Shown here: positions 1-14,985 of the stretch, piece after piece
Layout of the letters: each line of letters opens with the position of its first letter
Position numbering within the stretch: position 1 is the first letter of the stretch
Origin: Rhyacichthys aspro
Taxonomy: Eukaryota; Chordata; Actinopteri; Gobiiformes; Rhyacichthyidae
Direction: 5' to 3'
Length of the DNA stretch: 64,000 nucleotides
Assembly: GCA_036850595.1 (NCBI GenBank)
Contig: CM072156.1
Location: 11,914,326 to 11,978,325 of the forward strand
The notes under the pieces: generated by a model
What the model was told of the DNA's origin: nothing
Database searches by the model: none
Seen by the model: the letters and a program-made list of their open reading frames with translations, nothing else
Translations under genes and position numbers: made by a program

Positions 1-3000
1 GCCACTACTGATCTGCAGTCCGCTGAGGTCACGGCAGAATGACAGCTGTCACAGAGTCCCTATTACACCCACGCAGCAGGGAATTAAAGACAAACAAACC
101 TGCTGCCATTGGAGGACGAGGTGAAATTGCATGGTGTTTGTGTGTGTCCATGTGTCCTTATATAGTGAAAGTGTGAGCAGGGGATGTCATCATTCTCTTA
201 TGTTTGAAGGGAGTAATAAGGGCAGAATTCTATTTCCTCTCATGTCCTTTCTAGGTAGCAGTATTCTATAAAGCTATTGCCATGAAGTCTCAAATGTCTT
301 CTCTCTGGATATTTTTAAAAGAAAGAGAATGGAACAAGGATAAAATTTAGGTCAAAGAAAATAGCAAAGGCGTTTTATTAAATATGAACAATATGTAAGT
401 AAAACTGAATAGCTGAATAAATCTGTTTGACTAAATTGCTTTAGTTCATGGTCTACTAATACACAATGTCTCAGATTTGGTATGGAAGGCCATAAGACGT
501 CCGGTTCCATTTTCTTATTACTTGAATCTTAAACTTGCCCTATTCCCCTGGAATTTCCACTCCCAGTGTAATACATGGGCCATTCTCTGTTCACTGAGCT
601 CACCTCAGTGTGTGATTCCCTGCTCAAGGCAAGGCCTCTCTGTAGTTTACATGTGTTCCCCATCACTTAGCATGCAGCCCAGGCAAAGTGCCACCATGGC
701 TTTTAACCCCTGCTAGGGGGTTGGGTTGTACCCTCCACTCCCAAAGGGAGACTATCGCTCTAATGGTAATTTAAGTGTAAAATCTGGTCCCTGGGAAAAA
801 GGTCATTGGATCTGCATAAGCCCCTTGAGCCAGGCTTAGGACCCCGTCGGCCTTCAAGAGGATGGAAGCAGATAGAGGCTAGCTTTTCTAACCTTCTCCT
901 CTTTTCTCTCTCTCTCCCATACACACACAAGGACCCCCTCTCAATCCCACTTCCCTTCCCTTTAAAGACCTCTCCCCATCCATGTCCCTTGGCTCGAAAG
1001 CTCCACTTGATGTGTGTCTGTGAACAATACTTAGAGATGCAATTGGAAGTGGGGAAAGCAAGATGAGAGCCTCCATTGTTCCTAGCTGACTGCCCTGTGC
1101 ATCCTAAGAGGGGAGTCAGTGTGGAGGGGATCGATACTGTAACCATATCCCCAAAGCATGACAAACATGTGCACATGTTCAACACGCGTCCAAACGTTAC
1201 AACGCACACATCCTGTCATGCACACGCACTGGATCCTCTTGTGTCAATGTAATGAATACAGCCAATTTTCTGGCAGATGGTGAAAGTGCAGCTGAAACAA
1301 AACAATGTCAGTCAACTGTGGCACCACATATTAGAGTGAAACTTCTCAGCAAATTGTAAGAATAAGCATATGTTGTTTTGTCCCTTGGATTAGGTTTTGT
1401 TCTCATTTACTGTGCTCCTCTACTCCAACTGTATTGGTGGGGGCTTTTACTGTATGTCACACAAAATGAGTAATAGTTACAGGCAGTATAAAGATGGCAA
1501 ATGTATTTTCAATGAAGGAAACTGTGAGCAAAACAATAAGACATCACAATTAAAAAGTGCATTTATGGGCAAAGTAAAAATGAAAATAGTTAAATAAATA
1601 AAGTTATAATACACATTTAGACAGTGGCAAATACAGTGCTAGGCAAATGTGTTTTTGCTCATGGAGATCCAACATAGGGCACTATGTTAGGTCATGTGAC
1701 TGTTTGTCATTAGCCAAACCGTAACTACCAACATTTACTTAATGCAGTTTCTACTATGAGCTCTATGTTCATTGTTGTGGCCACTTTTCTACCTTTATTA
1801 TTAATGTACATTTCTTATTATGCTACAGCACCTGGATAAACATTTCAGTGGGATCCTAATGAAAACAAGGCTTTTGTCTGTGCAAACCCAGCTTATGACA
1901 TCATGACACACCTTTGTGTTTCTGTACACTTTTAAGAACTAAGATAATGGTTAGGGCACGCTAGGTCCAACCAGCGTTTTCCAAATCAAAATAGTGTCAG
2001 GCCTCATTTCCTCCTGGTCTGCCTCTTTACAAAGACCTATTTTGAAGCCGCACAGGAGGCAGCTATGACAGTCCATCCCTGGAGCATTTTTCCCATATTT
2101 GAAAACATGTGGGAATGCTTTTTCTCAAACATAAAAGGATAAAAACTATATTCTAAAGGGAAACAGAACTGCCTTGGCACAGTGTTAATTTTAACAACTC
2201 TGTCCTTTATTTGGTAAGGCATTAACCTTGAGGCCGCTGGACCTCTTTTGAAGTGCTTCCTGACTGGAGTGAAAGAATCCAGATTGAGGTCAGCGAGTCC
2301 GTTATTAGCAGTTATTGATGATTCGTATTTGCCTTTTTTGAGAAGTTTTTTGTGTTCTTTTTTCTCATTTCTACTACAAATTATAGAACCACAACTTAAA
2401 ATAATAATAAAAAAAATGTAATATGTCTCCTAATCCACTCTTAAAGGTTACCCAGCCAGAACAGACATTTAATTAGAGTGAAAAGAGGTAGCAAATATCA
2501 ATGTAGGAAGAATCAATCCAGCATTTGTAATTTTACACCAATGGCTGTGTTGACCTCATGATATCTCCAACGGATAAATGTTAACCTGTAATCCATTCTT
2601 AAAGGAAAAGTGTTTGCCATGCCTCTATTTGTTTTTCTCCCTCTGGCCCAACCCTGCAACTGATTTGCTCTTTTTTCGAACACTGCATGCAACGATTATT
2701 CCTTCCCAATTAAATGAGCACTAGATGCTTCCTTGCTTATCTCATCATTGTGAAAGCTTTTTTTCCAGACAGAATAATTAAACCCAAAGCAGAATGTGCT
2801 GTTGTTAGTTGTAGCTTTAATTTAATTTCATATGATTTAGGTATAAATTCATCGACTCTCTCCATTCTGTTCCCCCCCTTCTTATCTTACACTGAGTCTT
2901 ATTCTGTGCTGTTGTTGGCTTGACCCCTGCTCTCGACCCTTGACCCTTGACCCTGAGACATCTGACCAGTCACCACTCTAGGGGGCTAAAATTAATAGAA

Positions 3001-3224
3001 TGCGTTGCTTGTTAATTGCATAAGGGGCCAGCTAAGAGATTCATCACCTCAGTCATTGCCATTGCTTTACTTTGACCCTCCCTTCTTCGGTTTCCCAGAG
3101 GGCATTTGGGGGCAAGCCCAGCTGTGCTTTTCCTATAACCCTTCCCGTGTTTGCTGTGTAATTATTCAGCATCAGCCCTTATTAATCAAGTCGATGCCCT
3201 TATGTTTTAAATGGAAATTGTGGG
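1..3224. other. Non-coding stretch, no gene seen
   Basis: Short chance ORFs only. It contains a pyrimidine-rich tract (about 888-975) and the DR1 array at 2934. No splice-bounded exon or known repeat was recognised. Confidence 0.6.
2934..2953 (-). promoter_or_regulatory. Triple DR1-type nuclear receptor half-site array
   Basis: The plus strand reads CGACCC-T-TGACCC-T-TGACCC. On the minus strand this gives three GGGTC(A/G) half-sites spaced by one base. The DR1 layout is bound by RXR heterodimers, HNF4 and COUP-TF (NR2F) proteins. Function is inferred from the motif only. Confidence 0.4.
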
Positions 3225-3500
3225 GATTAATACAAGCATTCATTTTGTTCAGGAAATCTTGATGGCTTTAGCCCACTAATCGAATTGGAATAAAGAGGCT
3301 GCAGCAATGGGACAGACTTGATTGAATTAAGACTGAGCCAAAAGCACATTATACTGTATCTGCCAGCAGGACCCTGTGAGTGTATGTTACCACAAAGACA
3401 GAGGTCGGGGGCATGGCCTGCCGTGACACTTTGGCGAGGCACAAGTGTGTTGTTCAATTATTGTTTGGCCTCATTACGTTTGATTTATCTGTAAATAAAT
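3225..3500. promoter_or_regulatory. Candidate conserved non-coding element
   Basis: The block contains several homeodomain-type cores (CTAATCG, TTGATTGAATTAA, CAATTATTG, CATTACG) and complex, non-repetitive sequence without a long ORF. Conservation is inferred from style and cannot be measured here. Confidence 0.3.
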
Positions 3501-6500
3501 AACAAATACATTAATAACAGAAGATTAGAGTCTTTTTTTCTTACAACAAAAATAGTCCAATAGGGAACATACATCCATATCACTCGGAAAACGAGGCTGG
3601 TTCTCTCACACTACACAGTGCACAACAAACGTATCACCATATTCATATTCTCACTCATAGACTCATAAATAAATAACGTGCATGTTTTTGTATAGTATAC
3701 AGAATGTACTCAGTCTTTCTGTCATTAGGTACACTCGGCCTAGTCCCCTCGTCTCTCACTTTTCCACAGCACTCGGGTCAGCGCAGACTGCCGAGAGCCT
3801 GACCATGATGCCAATTATCTTGCTGTTTCACTGCTGGATACATGACACCTACCCTGCAATAACACACTCCACAAACACATGCACTCATAATTACAAACGT
3901 GCATGTAACACCAAGTGACACCGATAGCAGAGAAAAACATACAAGGCATCTATAAAGTAGGGGCAAACCATGAAATGTCACGCAATTTAATGTTTATTAA
4001 CTCGAAAATCCTTTAGATCTCGACTTAAATCGTCCTCACACTGTTAATGCTTGTGTTACCAAATCCATCTTTTTTCTACTTCTTATCCATACCACCTTTC
4101 TATCATTCCTCCTTTAACCATGTCCTCACTCCCTGCAACCCAGATTGACAGACAGATTAGATTGGACACAGTTGACGGTGGTGGAAGCAATCAGATCCAG
4201 TGTTTGGCAGAGGTTTTGTTTGTGTAAAATGACACACAGGCCTTGCTCTCTGTCTCCCCCTCCTCCCCTCCCCTCTCCATAAGAGATGCTATTGGCACAA
4301 TCTCACATGGCGATTACTATCAGGCCTGCTGGAGGTGTTCCAACATGTCATTTGTCTGTCATTTGTTTGTCAACTCACGACAGCTCCATGTCTCTCTGGT
4401 GCATTTGGGTAGGTGTATGTGTCTGTGCACGCTGGTGGAAGTGCACATTGTTGTATGTTTCCTCTTCCTTTTCCTCTCCCTACAGCACCTCTCCTTCAGG
4501 TATCATCTCGTCTATTTGATATGGCGGTGACATTTTTTGACAGCATGTAGATAGATAAGATTTGTTGCGCCTATGAGCCATCTAGGGATTAGAAATGCAC
4601 ACTCCTTTTGGCAGCCACTGTCTGTCTAGATAGCTTTCTCATGGCAATGTGCGATTCAACCAAACAGCTCCTGTGATTGTGATCTATGTACTGCTCCTTA
4701 GTTTTGCATTGACTGTGACAGGAAAAAAGCCACACACCACTTACTGTGCTACTTATCAAAGTGTCACATTTCAAATTAGAGTTATACAGGACAAGTCATC
4801 TTTTCATTTAAGTTTGATTTTATGCAATACAATAATAATAATAATACAATACATGCAAAAGGTGCATTTGATCTTTGTTTAAGCCCCTCCTTCAGAAGTT
4901 CAATAATGTTTAAATAAGAGCTTTTGATATACATAGTGACAAATTTTACAACTTAAAGCTGTCATCATATTGCATTGTATTGTCACGAATCAAAGTCTTC
5001 TGAGACTGGACTGTCATTTATTGTTGTTATCTATCATACATAAATATTTATTCAATTTAATTCATTAAAAGTAATGCCAGGTGGATGGGAATATTTTTCA
5101 GATTAAAAGTGATCTATACACAGAATTGACTATATTATATAATAATCTGTGAAACGCAAAAAATAGTATTAAAAAAACAAAGATCTGTTTAAAAAAAATT
5201 GCATTATGCTCACAATCTGTATGAGAACAACACACTAACCCAAAACAAACCATTATGATGTCAAAATAATTATAGTTGGAGAGCTTTTCTAAAAAGATGG
5301 TTTTCAGCTCGTTGCTACTGCGAGGGCTTCAGGCCCCTGCTGTTGTGAGAGTATTGGTTGATGAACAGTTATCTCACAGGCTCTTTCAAATCAATCATGT
5401 CACATTTGTTTAGATCTGAGCCCAGAGAAGGCTTGTGTGTTTATGTGAGAGAACTATCTTAGGGAGGGATGAGGAATAGCAGCGAGGAATCATGGCATTC
5501 ATATATCCACAGAGAGTTGCTTATCAGCTGTGTTTGGCTCGAGCATTTGATGCCTGTGAAGTACAAATGTTACTATGTGGCCTTTGAGTTGATACGAAGG
5601 AAAATATGAAGGAAATCAGCTGTGTGCTGAGGGTTTTAACAGTGTCGAAAATATCCTGAACAAATAGACTTGCATCATCATGCGCATAAGAGTGGTCTTG
5701 CTTTGATTCTCTTGGCTTTGGCCTAGACCCATTTGCTTCTCAAGGGCCTAGTTAACTCCCACATAATCTGGCATTCCATAACAGAATCTTCACTCTCCTC
5801 CTCATCCTCCTCGGTGACCGCCATCTCTGTTGCAGCCCTGAAACATTAGCAAAAACCCCGGTGTCACTTGGATTGATTTATGGTGTCATTAATGTCAGGC
5901 TATCAGTGGACATGAGCGCATGAGACAACAGACACGCCGCCCCAAAAACAAATAGTTTTGATTAAAGTCAAGGACATTCCATACAGCTTTTTAGTAGAAA
6001 GGCATTCATCACATTTGATGACCCTCCCTCACTGCCTCCCTCCCTGCTTTCCTCTGTGTACACGTCTGTTTGGTGGTGGAGGTGATGGTAAAGGCTGCAG
6101 AAGCAATGGCTGAGCTAACACAGATACAGGCAGCTTATAGCAGAGGGGTTATACAAATCACTGTGTAATACAAAGTTGGAACAGCACTGAGTGGATTAAT
6201 TGAACACTAAAGGGATTACAGAGGAGAGGTTTAAGCAGACAGACATTGGGTCATAGATAGAGGGCTTGATTTTTACATGCCTCTTTGGAATTAGGTTGAC
6301 AAGCAGATCGGTTGTGTTCTCTATATGTGTCTATGTGCAGAAGAAGTCCGGCTTTCTGGAGGACAACATGGCATAGAACTATTATAGAACAGGTAGTGGA
6401 TGTAACATAGCCACCTTTGAATTTCACTGAAGAGCAATATCTAACCATTTTGGAGGTAGACATGGAATAAACTTGTCTGTGAAGTCCTTGCCTTTACTTT

Positions 6501-9500
6501 AATATGACTCAAAGAGAGTTATAGTATTAAGAAGATGACAAAAATGGAGGCGCAGAAACTATTTAGTTAGCTAAACATCTGTTAAAGTGACAAAAAAGAG
6601 GCTATGCAGAAAGGTTTCCAGAAACGATGGGAAAAGCACTTCAATGTCACTAGGAACTTTTATCTCCCACCAAAAAGCTTCTCATTTGTGTAAACAGATC
6701 CCAAAGAGTCTGCAAAGCCTTTCCTCTTCGCTGCCTTCCTGGACTGGCCACCCAGCCAGCACTCCCAACCCACAGGCCTCCACAATAACTCAGGGGGTCA
6801 AGGTTTAAGAGGGAAGTTTAGGATGAAATTATGAGAATTGAAAAGTCCACAAACAAATTAGCTAAAGAGGAGAGAAGAAAACAAGTCATGTTTAGTTATT
6901 GAGGTGGCATGTAACTCAAAGGCTTAAGTCATCACATCCTCAGCTTATATCAGTGCTTACCCTTATCTAATAAAGATGGGACTTAAGTTGTATTATTATT
7001 ATACATAAGTGTGTTATTCTAAGGCTGGCTGTTTTAAGTGTCATTTTGTCACGGCTTGAAGGGGGAATGTGATTTTAATCAGAGCAGCTTTAGGTGTTTT
7101 CCTACACTCCAGATGTTCCTTCCTAGGCCTGAGAAAGCTTTTTTTTTTACTTTTATTTTTTCCCCTTTAACATAGACATAAGTAGGCTATTGCTCTTTTC
7201 AAGGTCTCTCTCACTCAAATATTTGGACAGTCCCAAGGAGAGAATTGTATTAGACGCAACTTGAGAACAAATATACATTTGTTGAACATTTGCTTGTGTT
7301 GGTATAGCTTATATAGAAAAAATGAGTATACTTGATATGTTGCAAAATGTCCTACAAATGCAAAATGGATTTTTTTGCACATGTGTAGGTTTTTGTCTGC
7401 TGCTGATTTAACCAACGCCACATGTGACACCAAGTGCTCTCAGGGCCTGATCCCCTTGCCCCTGCTGGGACCAATAGAACCCTGCTTCTCATTGACTTTG
7501 GTTTCATGTTCTCGGGCCAAACACCAAACTGTAAAAGAAAAAAAAAAAATAGAAGAAAAGAGAGGAAAACACAGCAAAAGAAACTAAACAGGGGATAATG
7601 CAGAAAGATTCAAGCCATGTGTTTGGCTTGCCAGTAAATAACAAGCTGCTCTGGATAAAAAAACAGAGGCATCCAAAAGATTTACTCCTGCCAGAGATGT
7701 GTGTCTGTAAATGGTGCTACCTCTGCGAGGAGAGCATTTAAAGGAGAGTTATGCTTACTCCAAGAGAAAATAATGAGTCCCGATGGTCTATCACAGGTCC
7801 TTGTGCTAAAAATATTGTTGTGAACTTTCTTCGTACTTTTTGATCATAAAGACCCTGTAAAATGTGATGAAAGACACAACAGAGGTGTAAAGGGTAATTC
7901 ACAATATAAATTAAAAACTTGCTCTATGTACCTGTAGAATTCATTAGTATCTCTTAGATTTGGATGACTTTAGATGCTGCTTAAAAGACTTGTTATTCAG
8001 TTAGAAATGTGTACCAGCCACTAGCCACAAAAGCAACAGCATAAATCTTGAGATCAGCCCGTATTGATAGGGCCTTGGTTACCGATTTGGTAACACGTGT
8101 GCATATCCATTTCCCTGACAGAGAATGATTGCACATGACTAGGAAGGTAATAGAATTGTCTTTAAAGGGCTGGACATCATTTATTAAAAGCAGAAGAAAG
8201 GCTATACCAGCACTGTGTCCCATTACAACAAATATCACTGCTGCTTTCATCAATTAGATGTTGATTTCTTTTTTCTTTCAGCATATACTAAGCTTTGCTA
8301 ATATTTGCTGTGAAAGACCCCAACAATTGGCAGAGTTAAGCATAAATCCTTAAATTTAACGACTACTTACAGTTCAAACGCTCTCTTTATTAAATTTCCG
8401 CGCACTACTTGATCAGTTCAGTTCTGATCATTAATACTGATGTGTAGTGTGTCCCAATTTGCCTCTCCTCTCATCACCCTCTCTCCTTCTTCTCTCTGTT
8501 CTTCCTTCCCCTCGTCTCCTCAAAGTTTCTTACTGGGAGGGAAGCAGCAGTAATAACATCTTGGGATACACCCGGGGGAACTTATTATGTCGATAGAACT
8601 AACAGCACAAGGTTTCCTGCATTCTGCCTACCTGTTGGACTGTTCACAAGCAGGTGTCAATATAGAAGGGGATGGTGAGGAATCATTATTGTCATAAAAC
8701 TGGTGAATGTGGAGAACAGGTTTGACACTGGGCTGTGGATTTTGCCTATATAATGACGTCTAGTCCAAATCTACATGGAAGAAATTAACCAATAGTTGTT
8801 GGTGGTTTACACTCACATTTTCTTAAAGAAGACAACAGGTATGGGTGAATTGTACAGAACATATGAACAGGAAGCTGCATTAATAAATGCAGGTTGTGCA
8901 TGTTATGCACCTCCTAAAGAAGTACCACTACATTTCTAGCAAAACTCAGTTATCATTTAAGAAATGCAAATCCAGGTAGCCAGTCCTCCGTTATTCTACA
9001 TACTGTGTGAGGAATTAACATTATTACACCACTAATACCCCCATTTTGTCCTTAAATCAACATCTTTCAGCCTATTAACTAAAGCTTAAGCGAACTATAG
9101 CGCCAGTTGATGCTGCTCACGTATTGCAATGTATGTAGCTCTTCAAGTACCATAATACATTCAAAGTATTTGCCAGGAATATATGAATAATATAATAAGA
9201 TTTAAGGCCTTTCAAGTTTAATGTTAAAAGAAAATTTATGACAACAATAAAAGTGGGTGAATAATATTTTTTTAATGTTTGATTGTCATCTCAGTCATTT
9301 TTATAATATGAAATTTACAACAACAAAAAATCTTGATCAAGGGATCAGCCCCTTTTCTTTGTTATTACTCTGCTGTCTTTTTTTCATAGAAAACAATGCC
9401 CTCCTAAAGCAATAAGATGAAGTGGTCAGGAGTCATACCAAACGGCACACATGTGCACATGGCACATGATGACACAGCACATGACACTTCTCAGTGACCA

Positions 9501-12119
9501 CTTTCCTTCCTAATGAGGCTTTGTCTTTGTGGGGCTCAGAGGATGAGAGGTCATCCAGGGTCATGCTACAACAAGGCCAACGTACTCTTCAGAGGTGTGT
9601 AAGGAAGTCTGGAGCCAGTGTCAGTCCAAATCATATCTTCTAGACACAGACAGGAAAGAAGCAGTGTGTGCCTAAAACCTTGTGCAATTGTTTTGAGTGG
9701 TTGCCTGCTGTGTAACTCTTTTTTGTTCTAATATGTCTGACAGTTACTTACCACTTTACTTTACTAAGACAGTCAGCTTTGTTAATTCAATAATCCAACA
9801 TCTCATGATAAAAACACAGGGGGAAACCTAATCGCTCATTAATAGTAGCGATAAATACCTGTTCTTGTCACACAACGGGGAGCAGGCGGAGAGCAGACAG
9901 ATAGCTGAGGCTGCAAGTCTAACACAGTTGCACACACATACACACACATTCTCCTAATTACCCAGGTCACTAGCTCAGTGCTACAGCGACCTGCCTCTTC
10001 CTCTTCTGTGCGTTGACACTGAGGCTGCTGGTTCTGCCCCGAAAATACACCAGCGCTGTGTTCCTGTCCTGTCTTGTTTGGCTAGCGGGGGACCCACACA
10101 AATCTCTATTCTGGGAGTGTCATTCAGCACAAGGGTAGAGATGGGAGAGGAGCTTATATTCTGAGAGTTGCCTGTGCAGTGGCGAGCTGCGCGGTCAGAC
10201 CAGTCAGTGTCTTTATTAATTGTGATTTATACCCCAGCCTTCAGTAGCATGTGTAAGTTACAGAGTCCTTGAACCACATCAGTTAGTGACATGCATTAGG
10301 TGTGTTTTGACTGAAATGACCTGTCCATCCCACACCGACACTCTGCCCTCGAATCCATTCATCTCGAGCTGCCGCACACATACAAGGCTCAACAAAGACA
10401 ACCTCGAATATCACACACTGAAAATCATTTTAACACAAAAGTACCGCACAAGTGGGAAAGTAGGGCATCAGATGTCCCTGTTCTTTGGCACAGGCGCTCA
10501 TGACACTAACTTTTTTATCCCGGTGTTGATTCTGTCCTTGCTGCAGGATGCCTGGGAAAAGAGCAGTGTATTCTCGGAGGATGACAATTTTAGCAAAACC
10601 AAACCTTTGGGCCTCATGTGGAACAATGAGTTTAATGACCAAGAGAGAGGGAACTAGACAGGAGCAACTTCGACAAATAATGTCGACAGCTTTTTAAAAC
10701 CTTGACTGATGCCTATAGCTTTGCGAAGTAGACTGATTCTCAATCAGCACTTTTTGGGTGTTCACTTTAAAAACATTACATACAATCAAGGTCCATTTGG
10801 TAACTGTCATAAATTAAATAAATAAATAAATAAAACTGTATATAAAACGTGGGTAAAGCATAGAGGCGTTTGCAGTGTCACGTATCATTATCAGTTTGTA
10901 ACATTATTAAAACACAGATTTGAGAAAGTATACCCAAGCTTTCCCTTCACGAATTGGCAGCTTAGAATTTAATTAACCAAACTTTAATAATTAGATGTAA
11001 CACTGACTGAAAAATAATTATAAAAACTGATTTCAAATTAAATTTTCATTATGCTATGTCTCAGCTGGTCCACAACCTTTCTCTACTACTTGTTTATGTG
11101 TTTATGTTTACATACACATATACATGTAGTGCATGAGCAGTTGACTAAATCTAGTAACTGAGATATATCATTTTAAACCCTATACTCTAGTTTACTCTTA
11201 TTGTTAATGTTCCATATGTGAACAGTACATAGAAAATCTTTAACTTAGACCCAGACTTTCTGAGATGTACTGTACATACACACCTGAAAAACTGGAAAAT
11301 GCTAATGTACTTTTATTCACATGCTAGCTTGACAAAACATGCATCTGAATCAAATGCGACGGATTATGCTTTTTATCTACCTGCAGGAAATAAGAATGAC
11401 AAGGCAAAAGACATATGACACATGTGGCAGATGAGAGTAAGGCTGATTGATTTGCTCTTCATCTCTAAAACGACTGTTTTCCTCTGACAACATGCGGAGA
11501 AGACAACATTTAAACTCTGTCTCTCACCTTGCATAAACAGCTTTAGGAGCAAAGACAGGACTAGAAAAAGTGTGACACAAAGTATGTACACGAGAGCAAA
11601 CGCACACAGAACCCAGAAAACACAAAATCCTCGTACCCCCACATTCTGCTTTGTAGATCTGATTGAATACAGAATCAAAACAAGACAGTTTTTCAAAAAA
11701 TGGTGTTTTGAAGACAGTACGTTCTACATCAGAAGAGGGAGGCACGACAAAAAGAAAAGAAAAACTAAATTGAGTTTGAGTCCAAGGTCAGTGTGTAACT
11801 GTCTGAACAAAAGTCGGAGATCTCCCAAAAAATATCTATCAAGCTCAGAAGAAGGCGCCCTTGTCCCGACCCCTGCAGAGTTGCTGGAAAGATGGTTTCC
11901 TGTAAAAAGTTTATCCGAGGGTATGGAAGATTAACGAGGGTGTTTTCATTGGCTGCTCTCGAGTCGTCTTGCAGTACTTAGAGGTGATAAGATCAGAATA
12001 TTTATCGAGCCTCTTCTTCAGGTCATTTGCTATGTTAATTTTATGAGCTTGATGTTGCCTTTGTTTCATGGCCATGTGTTTTTTTTTCTCCCGAACCCTG
12101 AAGCGGGGGAAGAAAGGGG
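3501..12119. other. Non-coding stretch, no gene seen
   Basis: AT-rich sequence with short ORFs only. A homeodomain-rich patch lies at about 5860-6010. An imperfect nested inverted repeat lies at about 8402-8449 (TGATCAG/CTGATCA inside CACTAC/GTAGTG). The 123-codon ORF ending at 10657 and the 120-codon ORF ending at 11934 lack family features or clear splice context. Confidence 0.55.
10815..10834. repeat. (TAAA)5 microsatellite
   Basis: Five TAAA units in an AT-rich setting. Confidence 0.9.
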
Positions 12120-13065
12120 GATTTGTATACTTAGCATGCGGTGTCTTCAAATTACTCATTCATGCATAATTATTTATGCCGTGCAGGGGGTGCAGTGGAA
12201 CAACTAAATCTTGAACCCTATGAAAATTAAAATCTATTATACTGCAATCAGATCAGCCCCTTGTTTTCACTGCTCGCTTTATTTGTATGGGATAATGCAG
12301 CTAATAAAACAAAAGTGTTGCCTTTCACGGGGCAAAAACAGTATTATCTGACACTGTTTTAGGTGTGAAGAAAGTTGCATTTAAATTGAATTTCAAAGAT
12401 CATGAAAAATGAAAATACTGAACATGAATGAAACTATGGGCTTGAAACTAAAGAGTTATCATTAGAAAACAGAAAATGACCCCTTTTACATAATTTGTTA
12501 ACAATGTAATAATAGCTCTAAAGATACTACTGGGACCTAATTCAATCAGAAAAAGGGACAGAAAATGCTATGTCTGCCAACTTGTTCAGACCACTGTCAA
12601 GTTCATTAAGTGATTGAGCTGAATAGATTGGAGCCCACCGACCTTTGGTGGACTTCGATGGTCATTAATCAGACAGGGAGGGTCAGGACATCACGAAGAG
12701 TCCAGCGGCAAAAGCTGGAGCATCTCAACCATGACCTCACCTCAACTCCCAATGAAATATCCATAAAACTCAAACACTTAGCCAAGGATAATATCACTAT
12801 GTGAAGAGGGACACATGTGGATAACTATTAGACTGATGAACCTGGGAGAGAGAGAATCCCCTTCCGTGACGTGAGAAGGCTCTTCATGTGAAATTACATA
12901 AATCTTTCAGACTGTTTTAAATCACTCCCAGCCTTCCTTTTGCCGTTTTTTATCCGCAAGCACTCACCATTAATGCCTATATCAACCGCGGGAGCCAATT
13001 GTTAAAGAGGGGTTCTAAGTGCACGGCCCGATCGATACTGATAATGTTGAAAATGTGGTAGGAAA
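12120..13065. promoter_or_regulatory. Candidate conserved non-coding elements
   Basis: Two dense patches stand out. One at 12140-12270 has an octamer-like ATGCATAATTAT core. The other at 12940-13065 has CCATTAATGCC, CCAATTGTT and CGATCGATAC. Between them the sequence is AT-rich and featureless. Regulatory role is inferred. Confidence 0.3.
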
Positions 13066-14985
13066 GAGTGCGAGAGTGGAGCACAAAGAGAGAAAAAGAG
13101 TGAGGGAGACATAAATCTGGAGGCTTTCAATAGAGGAGAGCAGCTGCTGTGGCCTCTAAGTCGTCCCCTTTACCTCTTTGGAAACATCATCGGCACTAAT
13201 CAGACTCCCGCTAAAGAAAAGGGTCCTGGCTTGATTTACACTTACTACCCTCTGCTGTGGGACATAGAAAAAAAGAAGAGAAGGAAGAAAAAAAAGGTGG
13301 CTAGAAGACATATGCGAAAGGAAGTATAAAGGACAAGTTGGATTGAAAGGGGCTGAAACAGGGTACTAATAACATCAGACATATAAATGCAGAGCAGTGC
13401 ATTCCTTCAAGGTCAATCTCAGGTGAAGCAAAAGGTTGTATAAAGGTCATATGGGATGAGGGTCATGTAGGCCTCAATGAGAGTCAATAACACCTCCCAG
13501 TCTTGTGTAGACATGTGGGGGTCGCCCCAGCTCTCACATCAATTCATGCGGCATAGACCCGCTGCAATAAAAGAGATGGAGAGAGACTTAGCCCGAGTGA
13601 AAGAGTGAGAAAAAAACAAAAATGTACAGACAGATTGTGAAACAGCTCGCCTTTCAACTACTAACTGCTTTTCATGTAAATGTCTCGGACTGACACTTCT
13701 TACACAGCCCAACCCCTAGCCTCTCTCTCCCACATAGGCAGAGGCACACACTCCCTTAGCATACTCTCTGTCAGCGGAAGAATAAAAGTAAGGGAAATGC
13801 AAGAAAAAGGGAGGAGAGCGTAAGAAGGGAGTAAAAAAAAAAATGGAGAAATCAAGACTCTCGCCGGGGTTGGCGAAAGGTCAGTCTTGACAGGCTCGGA
13901 GGTTAAACTGCCGAGTTAAAATACTGTTCATTATCCTCTGCAGCCTCTTCCCAAATTCCCCTCTTTTGTGTCACAGTCAGTGCCCAGCATCAACGTTCCC
14001 CACCCTAGAATTTATTGGACATTGTTGAGCAGTGAGAAAGGGGACCTTTTTCTTACAATAGTAGCAGTGATCCTATGGTAAGCACAATACTACTGCCAAC
14101 ACAATTACAAAGCCTGGCTTGAGTTATAGGGGCTGTAGCACTGACATTGTGCTGTGTGTCTTCAGATACAGTATAATATTAAATACAAAGTAGACTGTTT
14201 GGTACATTAATGCTACATTGTATACTTGAAAATTAATTTTAAAAATAATTTACATAAAAGTGCATTTTTAACTAACCTTCGTCCGGTGGAGGTAAATGAA
14301 TTACAACATGCAAAGGGAACAAAGCAGGGGAAATATTCAAAACGCAAATTAGGCAGAATCACATCATTCATTACTCACTAGAGAGCAATGAGATGTGACA
14401 CATTGCAACAGAACCCTGCCTGAACTGGACAAATTAAAAACACTAGTAATTAGCACTATGCAAAACATGCTGTAAGTTTATTACCTGATTTATATTGCTT
14501 ACTGTTTATAAGGGCATATCGAGCCAGCTATTCGTCTTCCAACTTGCATGCTTAAGATTCAGAATGGGTTTAAATGATTTATTAAACGAATAAACAAATA
14601 AATCACCTCACACCTAATTTCCCTAATGATATTAGAAACGACTAACAGTACAAATTGTGCAAAATATAAGCTACTATTAACCTGGAGCACCTTTCATTTG
14701 AGGGGTTCAAAACGTCCATCCATTTCATTTGTGCAAAAACAAAAACATGATTAAGGATTTGACTTCTGACATGGATTCCACAAATAAAGCACTCCACTCT
14801 CACTTTGCTTAATAAACTTGGGTCATACACCTAATGCTGTCAGCAATACGTCAAACTCTCCTTACTGTAAGTCACAGAGTGTGCCAGAAAAAAACTCCAC
14901 AAAACAACACACACACACACACACACAGCCCACCAAACTTTTTCTTATTCTGTTTCTTTTACAGTGCTTCGCTCTGAATCACCCC
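13066..14985. other. Non-coding stretch, purine-rich in part
   Basis: GA-rich plus strand around 13066-13150, 13260-13340 and 13790-13850. The (AC)n tract at 14907 lies at its end. No exon seen. Confidence 0.55.
14907..14927. repeat. (AC)n microsatellite
   Basis: About ten uninterrupted AC units. Confidence 0.95.

Noticed and set aside
10530..10657. Possible exon after CTTGCTGCAG near 10545
   Set aside because: The acceptor-like site is followed by an open frame to a stop, but the translation matches no family I know and no upstream exon was found.
11572..11934. 120-codon Lys/Ser/Arg-rich ORF as a nuclear protein
   Set aside because: Basic character reflects an A-rich strand; an opposite-strand ORF of similar length overlaps it.
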